The notes under the pieces were generated by a model that saw only the letters and a list, made by a program, of their open reading frames with translations, was not told the origin of the DNA and made no database searches. A program made the position numbers and the translations under genes. A stretch of 64,000 nt of DNA from Nematostella vectensis (Eukaryota > Cnidaria > Anthozoa > Actiniaria > Edwardsiidae): assembly GCF_932526225.1 (NCBI RefSeq), contig NC_064034.1:17992887-18056886 (forward strand), read 5' to 3'. Of this stretch, positions 1-10,886 are shown in pieces (within the stretch, counting starts at the first letter, position 1; the number at the start of each line of letters is the position of its first letter).

Positions 1-780
1 CTCGAGTCACAAGTTCTCATTCTACAGTCTGATAATATCAGATCGATACCAATATTCTCGGGGAACAGGTCTTGGCCTCCATTATCTCCTGGCTTTCTCT
101 TCAGTTTCTCGTCATTCTGCTTTATGAGTACTGCTTTATGCACTCAAGTCATAACACTGTCAGACGTGTTGATGATGTTCATCTACAAATCTTTTGAACT
201 CAATTATGCCCAAATAATCGTAACATGTCGCTCTTTGGGCCAGTTTTTAAGCTCAGTTTTCTATGCATTATCCACAGAAAGAATAAATACTAAACGTAAC
301 ACTCGGAGGGTTTTAATGACGTTTTTAAGCCATTTTAAGTCAGACATTTGAGTTTTAAGGATTGAAGTATATATCTCTCAGAAACTAGAATTGTAGATGA
401 GTTTTATAGCAGTAACTTCTGCCAATTTTAACTCGTTTTTTTTTAACGTTTTAAGTCTATGTAAATAAGCATTCTTGACGGTGCACGTTAAATCTTCGTG
501 GTTTTGCTTCTACATTATGCAATTCATCAGGCACCGGCATTTAAAATAAAAAATAGAATGCTTGAGAGAATCTTGTCTTATGTACAATCATGCCACGTAA
601 TCGCTTTTAATTGACTATTGCCACTATTTTAGAATAACATTCAATTAATCATTTTATAAGACAATGTAGCAATCATAAATTGTTTTAATAAAGTCTTAGT
701 CTCTACCTGTAGTCGCGTCGTCCGGTCCTCGTCTGATCCAAGTTTCTAACCAGAGAATGCCGCGCTTTGTGCGATGAGAT
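1..780. other. Gene-free left edge
   Basis: No coding exon, RNA gene or clear repeat was recognised here. The longest open frame (75 codons from base 124) has no family resemblance and lies in AT-rich sequence, so it is treated as chance. Confidence 0.6.
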
Positions 781-784
781 CAAC

Positions 785-1265
785 CCAGCAATTTCCCATC
801 CAGTGAGGGGTAGGGGAATCAAATATGCCGAGCTTGTCACGTATAGCCTCACCCTACCCATGACAGTATTTTCCTCTTTCATTCGGGGTAGGCTAATGAC
901 GTCTTCGCGCGCTGTTTCTCACGCATAACCTCACCCTACCCATGACAGTATTTTCCTCTTTCATTGGGGGTAGGCTAATGACGTCTTAGTGTGCTTATTC
1001 TCAAAAATAGCATCACCATACCTATGTCAGAATTTTTCCGCATCTCATTGGGGTTGGCTGTGGACGTCGATCGCATCTTTTCAAACATGGCCTCGCCTTA
1101 CCCTTTGACATCATTTTATTTTACTTGGTCGAGCACTGTTTATCAAATTGATGTATCGGCGCCAAAATAGCACCTCACAGACAGTGCTTATGCTTGCTTG
1201 AGAAATTCGTGCGCTGTGTTGGCGTACGGCTTCACTCTATCCTAGACAGTGTTTTATTTCAAAGG
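785..1265. repeat. Degenerate direct repeat (about 90 bp unit)
   Basis: Four to five imperfect copies follow each other. Each carries a form of 'CCTCACCCTACCCATGACAG', then TTTTCCTCTTTCATT, then GGGGTAGGCTAATGACGTC. The two best copies start near 847 and 931 and are almost identical; later copies near 1012, 1087 and 1230 have decayed. No open frame runs through the array. Confidence 0.7.
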
Positions 1266-1296
1266 GAGTACGCTTGTGGGTGTTGTGCGCTAGATC

Positions 1297-1454
1297 AGGC
1301 GCGTACCCAGGATTGGCTGAGGGGAGGTACGCAGTCATAGGTATCATATGGAAAAAGCATAGTATTTGAAGATTCCTTAATAAGAAATGACCCACTTTTG
1401 GCCGCCAAGGGGAGGGGGGGTGCGCGCACCCTGCACCCCCCTGTGTACGCGACT
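1297..1454 (+). mobile_element. Short inverted-repeat element (MITE-like), copy 1
   Basis: It starts with CGCGTACCCAGGATTGG and ends with GTACGCGACTG, an imperfect terminal inverted repeat. The same sequence, in the same orientation, recurs at 23890-24066, including the middle block around ATAGTATTTGAAGATT and a GC-rich GTGCGCGCACCCTGC stretch. It is non-autonomous with no coding capacity. It lies just downstream of the GPCR stop codon. Confidence 0.65.
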
Positions 1455-1560
1455 GCTAGATTGACCCACCCTCCTCTTGACAGTGTCTCGTTCTACTTGG
1501 TTACGTCGATAGATATTGTATACGCTGGTTCGCGCGACTCTCGCCATCATAAGTTCTTTT

Positions 1561-2541
1561 TTACTGTGGAAGGCTTGTGGATGCTGTGCGTTGTGTAGGG
1601 GCTCGCTTGCGAGTGATTTCCACCTGACCCTTTTTCCCTTTGCAGCAGAACAGCAGTAAAAGTATTCGCTTGAAAGCCTTACGATATTCTTCATTTCGCA
1701 GACAATATAGTGCCGGATTCACCGCTGACGAGCTCAGGGCGATGGTGCGGGCCCAGTCGTAAGCTATCCCATAATTCTTCTTGGGTTGCTTGACTCGTAG
1801 GTAGAACAGTGGTGCCCAGGCTACGGTGAAAACCGCAATGATAAGCAAGATAGTTGTGGCCAGTCTCCGCTCGGTTCTCTGTGACACAATAGACTGCTTT
1901 TGTCTCTGATACCCCAAGAGTCGCTTTCGTTCTTTGGCTTGTTTTAGAGTTTTGATAAAAATTACGATATAACAGCCGGCTAACACGGCATAACCCGCGC
2001 CAAACATGCCCACTGTAATGTATGACGTAATCTTTTTGCTGACTTGAAGGCGCACGTATGTGTAAGCTGAAGGGAAACCCCAGGCAAATAACAACATCAG
2101 GCCGAGCTTCCAATACGTCATAATAGTATTATAACGAAATGGTTTAGAGATGGCAACGCACCGATCAATACTGATGAAACAAAGTGAAAGCAATGAGGCA
2201 GCACATGACACATTGCCAATAGCACGGAACGCCAACTCTACTTTATCATAACAAACAGCATGGAGTCTACCCCATAACATGACGGCCAGAAGGGGCTGTC
2301 CACTCATGGTGATGAACAAATCAGCCACGGCCAAACTGCAAATAAGATAATTTGAAATACGGCGTAGTGTAGGTGTACTAAGAACTGCTCCACATACCAA
2401 CAAGTTGCCGACCGTCCCTAAAGCACTGAACAGGATGTTTATCACAAACATAGCGATAGCATGTGCTTGAGGCAACACGCAGCCTTCACCGGGCGATTTT
2501 CCATTTGACGAATAGTTAGAGAACGCGAAAGATTCCTCCAT
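1561..2541 (-). CDS. Rhodopsin-class (family A) G-protein-coupled receptor, 326 aa, intronless
   Basis: Seven hydrophobic segments fit a family A receptor in the plasma membrane. Visible landmarks are GN in TM1 (N46), LAVAD in TM2 (D74), C97 at the top of TM3, D-R-C at the end of TM3 (126-128, in place of DRY), AWAP in TM6 (241-244, in place of CWxP) and NPALY in TM7 (275-279). The N-terminus has an N-Y-S glycosylation sequon at residue 9 and no signal peptide. The tail has a Cys-Cys pair at 299-300, a possible palmitoylation site, then a basic stretch. The second extracellular loop has no cysteine, so the usual C3.25-ECL2 disulfide cannot form. The ATG at 2541 is the first in frame. The ligand cannot be named; large expansions of such orphan intronless receptors are usual in anthozoans. 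Confidence 0.88.
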   Translation of the reverse strand: MEESFAFSNYSSNGKSPGEGCVLPQAHAIAMFVINILFSALGTVGNLLVCGAVLSTPTLRRISNYLICSLAVADLFITMSGQPLLAVMLWGRLHAVCYDKVELAFRAIGNVSCAASLLSLCFISIDRCVAISKPFRYNTIMTYWKLGLMLLFAWGFPSAYTYVRLQVSKKITSYITVGMFGAGYAVLAGCYIVIFIKTLKQAKERKRLLGYQRQKQSIVSQRTERRLATTILLIIAVFTVAWAPLFYLRVKQPKKNYGIAYDWARTIALSSSAVNPALYCLRNEEYRKAFKRILLLLFCCKGKKGQVEITRKRAPTQRTASTSLPQ

Positions 2542-3887
2542 AATCCTGCTTAAGCTCTGGCTGTTGTTTTAGATCTTTATAGAAATATTCAGTTCCGCGT
2601 GCGCGTTTATATTGCGCTGCCTATTGTGATTCAGCGAGAACCCTTTCAGTTTCGTAACGTCTGCAGCAAGCGCGTTTTTAGAATATTTTTAAGGTGACAA
2701 ATTATAGCCAGACCGGAAGCAAATGTCATTAACAAGTCACGTTACCCATCGAATCAAGTAATGGGGACTACAGGAGTGTCATGACCTTTTAGAGCAAGTA
2801 GATTAGTGTCATGACAGAGCTGCTAGAATGGTTAGGACGCAAACAACGAGATCAAAATCTTACCTTCTTTATAATTTGATAGCTTCCACTTATAGAATGT
2901 TTCTCATGTGACCATTTCCAGAAATAAGGGACATTAGCCAGAGGTTTCTCTGGGCTCACATTTTGCTAGGCCCGCGAGGAATAACAGCGTTATCACAAAT
3001 AAAAACGATATTCCGGCCAGCACAGGGGCTTCCCTTTTGTTGTTACACTAGAAGTTTTTAATCAGGTTGACTAAAATTCCAAATAAAAGTAGTATTAGCG
3101 GTATTTAAACGTGCAAGGGGCATCTGATTTGATACGTCCAATGATAATGGAAGTGCGGCAGTCTTGCTGAGGTTGGAAAACATTATATGCGCAAATTTTA
3201 AAAAAAAAATGTATTTTAGAAAGGCTTTATGGTTCCCCTGTGTCTATCCCAGAACGCCGTGGGGCCGTTTAAAAACAAAATGGAGAACGGACGAACGGAG
3301 AGAAATTGTTCTTGCGGAGCGCACCGTTTTCCTTGCTTCAGTCTGTGTCTTAAAGACAACAATAATGGTTCCTGAACTAGGCATAACTACATCAAATGTT
3401 ATTTCTTCGGGAACAAGATTGGAAGGCGCTACTGCCTATTTTATTGGCCAATTTGATGGAAGGATAGTCGATTTACCAATTTCGAGTCCTGCACCTGTAA
3501 TGCGGCGAACAGTTCTACCTTTTAAACGACTACTTTTATGCCCGATTTCAATGAAATTACAGAGAATGTAGGAGGATTGTATGCTCTCAAGCGGACAAAA
3601 GTAAAGTGCAATGTCCAAGGAACAATTATAGGGCTTTCTCTGGCATCGTTTGAACGGAAAGTGTATCACTCGAATGGCAAGGTTTTTTTTCCGAGTCCTG
3701 CATCGTGAGCACAAAATCTCTGAAACGAGAAAATTTGATAAATTGTGATGTCTTCCCACATTTCCTTATAATAAATGGCAGCCATTTTGACATTGTATGT
3801 GCACTATTACGCATGCGTGGCGGCCATGTTGTCTCTTATTTCTGGGAATGGTAATTTGTATGTCTGTTCTTTCTTTTTTTCTTTCTT
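2542..3887. other. Intergenic region between the GPCR and a microsatellite
   Basis: This contains the upstream flank of the GPCR (2542 to about 2700). Open frames at 3164-3571 and 3436-3814 overlap on opposite strands and show no family likeness, so no gene is called. Confidence 0.5.
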
Positions 3888-4095
3888 CCTCCCTCCCTCC
3901 CTCCCTCCCTCCCTCCCTCCCTCCCTCCCTCCCTCCCTCCCTCCCTCCCTCCCTCCCTCCCTCCCTCCCTCCCTCCCTCCCTCCCTCCCTCCCTCCCTCC
4001 CTCCCTCCCTCCCTCCCTCCCTCCCTCCCTCCCTCCCTCCCTCCCTCCCTCCCTCCCTCCCTCCCTCCCTCCCTCCCTCCCTCCCTCCCTCCCTC

Positions 4096-4150
<55 letters not shown>

Positions 4151-4153
4151 TCC
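3888..4153. repeat. Compound tetranucleotide microsatellite (CCCT)n-(CTTT)n
   Basis: An almost pure CCCT/CTCC run of about 50 units (about 3888-4095) passes directly into a CTTT/TTTC run of about 14 units (about 4096-4153). The open frames it generates (Ser-Leu-Pro-Pro repeats) are artefacts of the period. Confidence 0.97.
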
Positions 4154-4683
4154 CCTATCAGGCCTGTCTCTGCGTGCAGGGTTGTGATGTGGCTGGTGTT
4201 ATGTGCTCTTAGACAAACTGAACTTTCTTTTGTATTTCAGCACGGCGTTGTACATTCTCTTCACTACCGCAGTAAAGATATCGACTTTTGCCTAAAGCGG
4301 AATAAATTTTCACAAAATACCAAAAAGCAGGTAGCTCACTATTACCGCGAAACCGCTCGTTCAAAATAAAATTGAAGAAAAAAACCGCGTCACCACAAAC
4401 CCTTACGTGTCCCTTTCAAACGCTTTAGGTTAAAAAAAATTGTCAGAAGAAGCGAAACTAAATCTCTGATGAACCATATAATGGCTTAGTATCACCGCTT
4501 AGTTAGTAAAAAAATCATTTAAGAGGATGGGTCCTCACTTGTAAGCTTGGAGCGATTTTCCAACGATAAAAAAAAGGAACAAACAAGCAAAAGAGCGCGG
4601 CTGCTGCATGCGAAAGAGATTGCATGCGGCGGTCTACCTGTGTGTAAAACCGCTGACCGAAAACCACGGTCTCATATCCCAAC
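4154..4683. other. Upstream region of MRPS25
   Basis: No coding feature is recognised. This interval should hold the MRPS25 promoter, but no TATA or CCAAT arrangement stands out. Confidence 0.4.
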
Positions 4684-4701
4684 ATGGCGGACTTCGTGTA
4701 A
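4684..4701 (+). promoter_or_regulatory. Five-codon upstream ORF in the MRPS25 leader
   Basis: An ATG in the context AACATGGCGGAC is followed by GCG GAC TTC GTG and TAA, 42 bases before the main start at 4744. The ATGGCGG context resembles a TISU element, which directs initiation from very short leaders. If transcription starts just upstream, this would be a translated uORF. Inferred from sequence only. Confidence 0.4.
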
Positions 4702-4743
4702 GGACTCCCAACTTAAATTGAGGAAATAACTGTTTTATTCGAT

Positions 4744-7181
4744 ATGCCGAAGGGTAAATTTCCGTTCAGACGGACGCTAGAGTTCCTGTCTGCAGGCAGG
4801 GTCGTGCTGAAGAAAGATGTGAGATCTGTGATGCTGTCCTACACTCATAAATACGAGAGCAAGGGGTTGAGGTTAGTGGAGCAATCTCCCATCTACTAAG
4901 TCTGCTTGCAAACGTGTTTTTTCGCGAAGCGCTGACTCAGGTAACAATCATCTCGTATTGTTCTGTTTTCCACGACTCGGTGCATCGCGAAAAAAGCACT
5001 CAATATCATGCAAGCCCGTCCTCATATATGTCTTAAATATATATTTTATCATGCCAGTTACACTTTAGATCAATGCTAAACAATTATTGCGTACTAAACA
5101 TAAGCTAATAGAGGAGTTTAACAGCTAATACACTGACTATTAAACGTAATAATTCGACTTAGATGACAAAAATTTGATGGCTAAAGTGGTGAGTAAACGA
5201 TTGTTATAAGGAATGTTTTGTTTACCTGTGTTATCCTAAGCTCGTACCATTAACGGACAGGCTTGTCCTGCTGTATTATTATAGGGCACTGTCTGATATT
5301 AGGTGCCACTACATCTACATCTACATCTACATTGTTAATCCACAAAGGGGTTACCATCACTGTGGATATAAATTAATTGTAATAGGGAGTACAAACTACG
5401 TTACTACGTTAATATATGCATTTTCTCTCTCACAGAAATTTCATCTATAAAGATCTTCCCCAGATCCAATACAAAAACAATGCTGTTCAATTTATTACAG
5501 CAAAAGACAGAACTGACTTCCCAACGGTTGACATATTCTATGGTAAGTTCCTTTCCTGTCTGATCTGATCTTGTGAGTAAATGCCCTGGTTGTGTCACCA
5601 GGGGCTGGTTTGTACTCCCTATCCAACCAAACCATTGTATTTAATCTTTCTTAAAGCAAACAAGATTTCATACATGGATATGCTAAGGGATTATGGTTTC
5701 CAATTGTTTGTCCTCTCTTAAAAGCAGAGAACCTGCTGCAATATAAAGCTTAAAATGTCTTGAACATAAATGGGAAATCACTCTCTTTTTTCATGCCTGC
5801 TGCCTTCCCTTATAAGTAGACATGTGTAACTTCTCTTACAATTCATGCCCAAAAGGATTTTGATAACATTGGCAGATCCAGGGGGTTAGTGTGGGTGGGG
5901 TTGAAAGGGAGGAGTAAGGGGGCCCCCTTTTGGACAGAAATTTCAAAGAAAATTTAAGGATTTAAATTTCACAAACTTACCTTTTTCCATTAACATTCTT
6001 CCCAAACCCCACCATTTCATTGTTATGTTTCTTGGTTTAGATGATAATGTGTGTAATGTTTTTAGGTGATGGTAAGAAAGTCATGGTTGAAACCCCACCA
6101 TTTGGTTGTTATGTTTCTTGTTGGTTTAGTTGATAATGTGTGTAATGTTTTTAGGTGATGGTAAGAAAGTCATGGTTGAAACCCCACCATTTCATTGTTA
6201 TGTTTTTTGTTGGTTCAGATGATAATGTGTGTAATGTTTTTAGGTGATGGTAAGAAAGTAATGGTTGAAACCCACCATTTTATTGTTATGTTTCTTGTTG
6301 GTTTAGATGATAATGTGTGTAATGTTATTTCGGTGATGGTAAGACAGTCATGGTTGAAACCCCACCATTTCATTGTTATGTTTCTTGTTGGTTTAGATGA
6401 TAATGTGTGTAATGTTTTTTAGGTGATGGTAAGAAAGTCATGGTTGAAACCCCACCATTTCATTGTTATGTTTCTTGTTGGTATAGATGATAATGTGTGT
6501 AATGTTATTTCGGTGATGGTAAGAAAGTCATGGTTGAAACCCCACCATTTCATTGAGTTATGTTTCTTGTTGGTTTAGATGATAATGTGTGTAATGTTTT
6601 TTAGGTGATGGTAAGAAAGTCATGGTTGAAACCCCACCATTTCATTTTTATGTTTCTTGTTGGTATAGATGATAATGTGTGTAATGATTTTTAGGTGATG
6701 GTAAGAAAGTCATGGTTGATGTTGAGAACAAAAAAGCACCTGAAATCCTTGAGATTTTTAGTAAAGTTGCTGGAGCTACTGAAAGGTATTCACTCTATTT
6801 GTTTGTTTTAATTTTGTCACCAAAAACATGTTTTACTGTTTGCAGCATTGTCTGTCTTCTTTAAATGAGGAGTAGATTTGGCTTTGCTTTCTTGATGATT
6901 TGTATAATACTGACTGAGACTTGAACTAGTTGACTTGCAATTGAGTATTTAATATTCACTTTGAAAACACTCTGATGTGGAACTAATTCTGCTTTTTTTT
7001 TTTAAGCGAGCTCCAGATTCGTAGGCAACCCAAATATCTTGGCCGGATAAACCCAGCAAATTTTGGCAAGTATGGCCATATGTACTGTATATGTGAGATT
7101 CCTGGACAAGCACCATGCCCATCTCGTGTACCACACCCTGAGGCCAGGAAGACCAAGGTTTGGCAGGAAAAAGACAGCTAA
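4744..7181 (+). CDS. MRPS25: Mitochondrial ribosomal protein S25 (mS25), 166 aa, 4 exons
   Basis: This is a structural protein of the small subunit of the mitochondrial ribosome, encoded in the nucleus. Exons are 4744-4871, 5436-5542, 6695-6785 and 7007-7181. All introns are GT-AG and phases join exactly, giving 166 aa against about 173 in vertebrates. Recognition rests on an N-terminal PKGKFPFRRTLEFLS block, the core DLPQIQYKN (exon 2), a DGKKVMVDVENK block (exon 3) and the C-terminal NPANFGKYGHMYCICE...GQAPCPS (exon 4), all in family order. The conserved Cys cluster in exon 4 (CICE...CPS) is intact. Exon 3 is preceded by an array that repeats its own acceptor and first 24 or so coding bases (separate entry). 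The start is the first ATG in frame; a short uORF lies upstream. Confidence 0.93.
6005..6719 (+). repeat. 89-92 bp tandem array duplicating the MRPS25 exon 3 acceptor and exon start
   Basis: Eight copies of a unit end in an acceptor-like AG followed by GTGATGGTAAGAAAGTCATG. The AG (or CG) second base falls at 6065, 6154, 6243, 6332, 6422, 6512, 6604 and 6694; the last is the true exon 3 boundary. At 6332 and 6512 the AG has become CG, which would disable the site. The other five upstream copies keep AG. Reading from any of these in the gene's frame meets TGA within the same unit, so their use as exon starts would truncate the protein. Confidence 0.93.
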
Positions 7182-8604
7182 GAATGTACAATCAGTAGCA
7201 TCTCTTTAGGCTGGCTAGAGAAGGAAAGCTAAGGACTTTTAGTCTGTTTTCAAAATCTGTCTTCGAGATAGGTTTGAGCATGCAGAATGATGAATAACAT
7301 TGAGGTAGTAATAAGACTTACAGATTTGGATATCAGTCTTAATCATTTATTGTGTGTGAGACTTGGATAAGTTCGTCTGTAACAAATATAATAGAAACAT
7401 TGTATATACAAGGGACTTTCATTTACACATATATACCAGACAGTTTCAAAGTCCTGTGTCTTTTCTTCATATCTGTCAACTCACCCACTTTATGCGAGTG
7501 TCACAAAGTTTTGGACCTCATCACAAGCCTAATTTTTGTGAGAATGTTCATACATTATCTGTATTCACCAGTATTGGCTTTTTTTGTTTTTTTTTTTTCA
7601 CATGTTTACTGTATTTCACCCAATTTCACAAGATTTCTGTCCAAGTTGGGTTGACAGCCATGTTTCTTTTTTCACATATTTTGAGGGACTAACTTAATAA
7701 ATCATATTATTTTCCATTAAAAAATATTAAGCCAGATAAAGAACTGAAATTTCTGTTTCTGATGTAATACATTTTCGGTAAATTTGCCTCAGATATGAGG
7801 GAATTGTTTGATCAATGGTACAGGGGAGGTAGTGAAGGTTACAAGCAAAACAGATAATTTACTTAAGTTTAAAGTGTAATTCTGGTGTGTTCTCAACTTT
7901 TATATGTCTCCTCAATAAAAGATTGAAGGGTGAAGAAGTGATTCCTCTCCTTTATGTTTGTCTCTATACAGTAGAAGGGATTTTTTGCATATATTGTTTT
8001 TTACTCTCTACATTGCCATTTCTGGCATGTACAGTAGCCAGGATTTTCTGCACAGGGCTCCCATCTCTCCTTGGTATTCAAGGAGAGATGGGAGACTTTG
8101 CCCCCTTCCCCCATCCCAAGTTGTATGCCCCCTGTATCATACTCTTTCTTCCTGGCGCCATCCTTTTCACTTGTATTTACGTTGCAGACCCTTAAAGCTC
8201 CCCCCTTCCCTTAACATCTATCACAACTTTTGTAGATACAATGTGTAAACTGGCAGGGACCCAACTATCATAAACGATCATAGACTCTAGATAATTCAAA
8301 CATTACAATTTCAAAGTGTTTTTTACACATTTAATTTATGAGGGATACATACATGATTATCAGTTTCCACATATTGTTCTTTTAGATGGAGGACTGGAGT
8401 GCCCTAATACCATAAAAAGAGCTTATGAAGAAGGATTGAATCGTTGACCATACTAAAATATTTATTTAAGCCAATAAAGATTGCAACACTAACAGTAAAT
8501 TTATGTTGCTCAAAATAAAGGAACAACAACAAAAATAGTCAGGCTACCTGTTTTTCACGGTCTGCAGACTAGACTCTAGTCTTTTCCCGCCATTTTTTGG
8601 TATC
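7182..8604 (+). other. MRPS25 3' flank and POLE4 upstream region
   Basis: No coding sequence is recognised. AATAAA signals occur at 7696-7701, 7914-7919 and 8473-8478; any could end MRPS25 transcripts, the first giving a 3' UTR of about 0.5 kb. Open frames at 7352-7692 and 7887-8248 have no family likeness. Confidence 0.45.
8058..8094. repeat. Perfect 16-bp hairpin
   Basis: CTCCCATCTCTCCTTG (8058-8073) and its exact complement (8079-8094) are separated by 5 bases. As RNA it would make a stable stem-loop. It is not followed by a T-run and lies in the MRPS25 3' flank. Confidence 0.85.
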
Positions 8605-8616
8605 CAAGATGGCGGC
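8605..8616 (+). promoter_or_regulatory. TISU-like start context of POLE4
   Basis: CAAGATGGCGGC surrounds the start codon and matches the TISU consensus (SAASATGGCGGC), which couples transcription and translation initiation for genes with very short leaders. The leader itself cannot be measured from sequence. Confidence 0.6.
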
Positions 8617-10510
8617 CGAAGAAAGTGAAAACATGGCGACACAAGATAACAACGACGAGGAACTACATCCCGCCACGCAGGAAGAAGAAAAACCATCTAG
8701 AATGACACAGTTTCCACAAACTAGAGTGCGCAATATGATGAAACTAGACCCAGATTTACAACTCGCAAATAAAGAGGCTGTATTTCTTGTTACTCGAGCA
8801 GCGGTGAGTAAAAATATCAATGACGCATTACAGAAGAGATATAAAAAAGTAAGGAAGACTCCTGCGTTACCAGATAATAAGTAAGCTTATATGATATAAT
8901 AAGGATTCCACATGACTGGTGAAAAAGTGTCTTAGCTTAACCACAGGCGAACCAGGATTAGAATCAGTCAGTGTTTTTGTCGTAATTAGTTTAGTCCCTC
9001 GAGAGAAAATTTCCTCTCCAGGGACTAAACCCCTTTCTGCGCCACAATTCCCCCAAATAACAACACGGGAGGCTAATATAGTAATGTAATTAGTTTTATT
9101 GAGAAAACAGTCAAGACACAACTTCAAATGATATTTTATTTTCCCGATCACGAGGGACTGATTCTAATCCTGGTTCGCCTTAACCTAATACAGCTGGACA
9201 TCTGAACTGAAAGGATATGAGTATGTGTATTGTGTTCCTTTTAATGTTTCCAATAGAAGTTGGTCTGTAATCATATGTCACAGAGCTATTGTCCCTTTGT
9301 AGGAGTTGTTTGTTGAATATTTTGCCAAAGCTTCTTACAAGAAAACAATACAAGGAAAAAGAAAGACCATTCAAAAGAAAGACTTAGGTAAGTCAGGGAA
9401 TTGTGAAAAAGTAAAATATTTAATCCAGATGCCAGAGCATTCAACCTGTAGACTTGTCTACCCCTTGTCCCCTTGCACATGAATATTTTAGAATAATTTT
9501 AAATGTATATAGGAATTTAAAGGAACTAAAATCCATGGATTTATCTTGATGTCTTATTGAAGTTGTGCCCCCCCTCCCTTCATACCCCTTGGTGGAAGAG
9601 ATCATTGCTGAGTAGATAAAATAACAAAGGCAAGGAAACTTGCCTTCAAAATCAAACTGTTGATTGTGTATAAGATGAACATTAAGTCCTCACCTTCAAC
9701 TATTCTGAATCAAAGTTGTACTGTGAAAGAAAGTTTCTCACAATATTTTTTACGGCTATTAAAGTGCATGCAGCTAGCTTAATCTTGCTGTGCCACTCTC
9801 TGCTCATGCAAAACAACAGTGCCCTCAATCTCCTTGACCCTTTCTTGGTCTCTTACAGTAAAGCTCCCCAGGTCAGGACCCAAGCGCTGGACTATTGTTC
9901 TTTGTGACAGTTGCTAAGTCTAAACATGTTTCTAAACATCCTTGTTTAGAAAATGGAAAAAAAATGTATTAAGGAATTATTTTTTTAGCCTACTGTAGAC
10001 TTCTTTAGCCAGCCACTGTTTTGGACATGGTTGAGCAAAAGGCAGGGAAAGTTAAACCCTTCACTTTTTCCTGCTCGCCCTACTCATCCACACCCGTATT
10101 TTCCAAAATGGCGGGCAAATAGCAAACTCCAGGTTTTTGCCAAATAAAACTTCAACACCTACAAGTAGGCTATACATTTTTATGAGCCCCATTCATGTTA
10201 CTTTTTGTAGGTTTTAGTTTTGTTAACTATAAACCCATTCTCCACCTTTTTCAGATGCTACTGTCGATGACAATGATGAGGTTGCATTTCTTGAAGGTAT
10301 GTTACAATAAAGATATACCTCACAGAGTGTGGAGTTAATCTTATAAATCCAATCTTGAAATGGACTAGGTAAAAAACTGCTTTGTTGAAATGAAATGCAC
10401 TTCTCATAATAACTTTGTTAGGATATTGTTATATGCTCAACTTGACAGTCAATTGATTCTTCTTTGGTAATATTCCATTTTGCTTTATTATTTTAGGGGT
10501 GTTGGACTAG
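8609..10510 (+). CDS. POLE4: DNA polymerase epsilon subunit 4 (histone-fold), 111 aa, 4 exons
   Basis: Small nuclear histone-fold subunit that pairs with POLE3 in the leading-strand polymerase. Exons are 8609-8803, 9303-9387, 10255-10296 and 10497-10510; phases join exactly. The acidic, disordered N-terminus (about residues 1-32) leads into the histone fold: FPQTRVRNMMKLDPDL, then ANKEAVFLVTRAAELFVEYFAK, then a basic QGKRKTIQKKDL linker and DNDEVAFLEGVLD at the C-terminus. The tiny last exon supplies only the final GVLD and stop, matching the family ending (EGTLD in human). The first in-frame ATG is 8609, in a TISU-like context. A MITE-like element sits in intron 1. The related CHRAC15/DPB3 family is the main alternative, but the C-terminus favours POLE4. 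Confidence 0.92.
8943..9179. mobile_element. MITE-like element in POLE4 intron 1
   Basis: The terminal inverted repeat is about 25 bp: AGGCGAACCAGGATTAGAAT at the left and its complement ending at 9179. TTAACC flanks both sides (8937-8942 and 9180-9185), a likely target duplication. There is no coding capacity. Confidence 0.75.
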
Positions 10511-10589
10511 TATATCATTGACAGATGGCATCAAAAGTGGAGGTTGATAGTCCCTTACTGTAAATTGCTCAACTCTGTAATGGGTATTG

Positions 10590-10595
10590 AATAAA
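10590..10595 (+). terminator. Polyadenylation signal of POLE4
   Basis: AATAAA lies 80 bases after the POLE4 stop codon, a normal distance for a short 3' UTR. Confidence 0.6.
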
Positions 10596-10886
10596 GTTGT
10601 AAATACGAATATTATGTTCCAAATAAACAGATTTTGTTTCCAAGTTGTTTCTTGCACAGAAAACCACATGCACCCCTCCTTTCCCCCTCCAAATAATATA
10701 TTGAGGAATTTCTTTTCTATAGAAGGGGTGGACAATATCTTTTGAATTGTGGAATTTTTGGTTACATTTTTGTGTAGTTTCCTCTTGAATTGCATTGGGC
10801 AACACTTTTTAATCAATTTTGCTTTAATATCGCTTCCCTAGGATCAAAAGACTAAATGTTCTTTTCCTACTGTTCATATGTTTACA

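Noticed and set aside
1377-2113. Minus-strand ORFs overlapping the GPCR in other frames
   Set aside because: They lack family likeness, while the 1561-2541 frame is a full seven-helix receptor.
3775-4369. Two long plus-strand ORFs of Ser-Leu-Pro-Pro repeats
   Set aside because: They are translations of the CCCT/CTTT microsatellite in two phases; a 4-bp period keeps all frames open.
6195-6422. 75-codon ORF with internal 30-residue repeat
   Set aside because: A shadow frame of the MRPS25 intron array.
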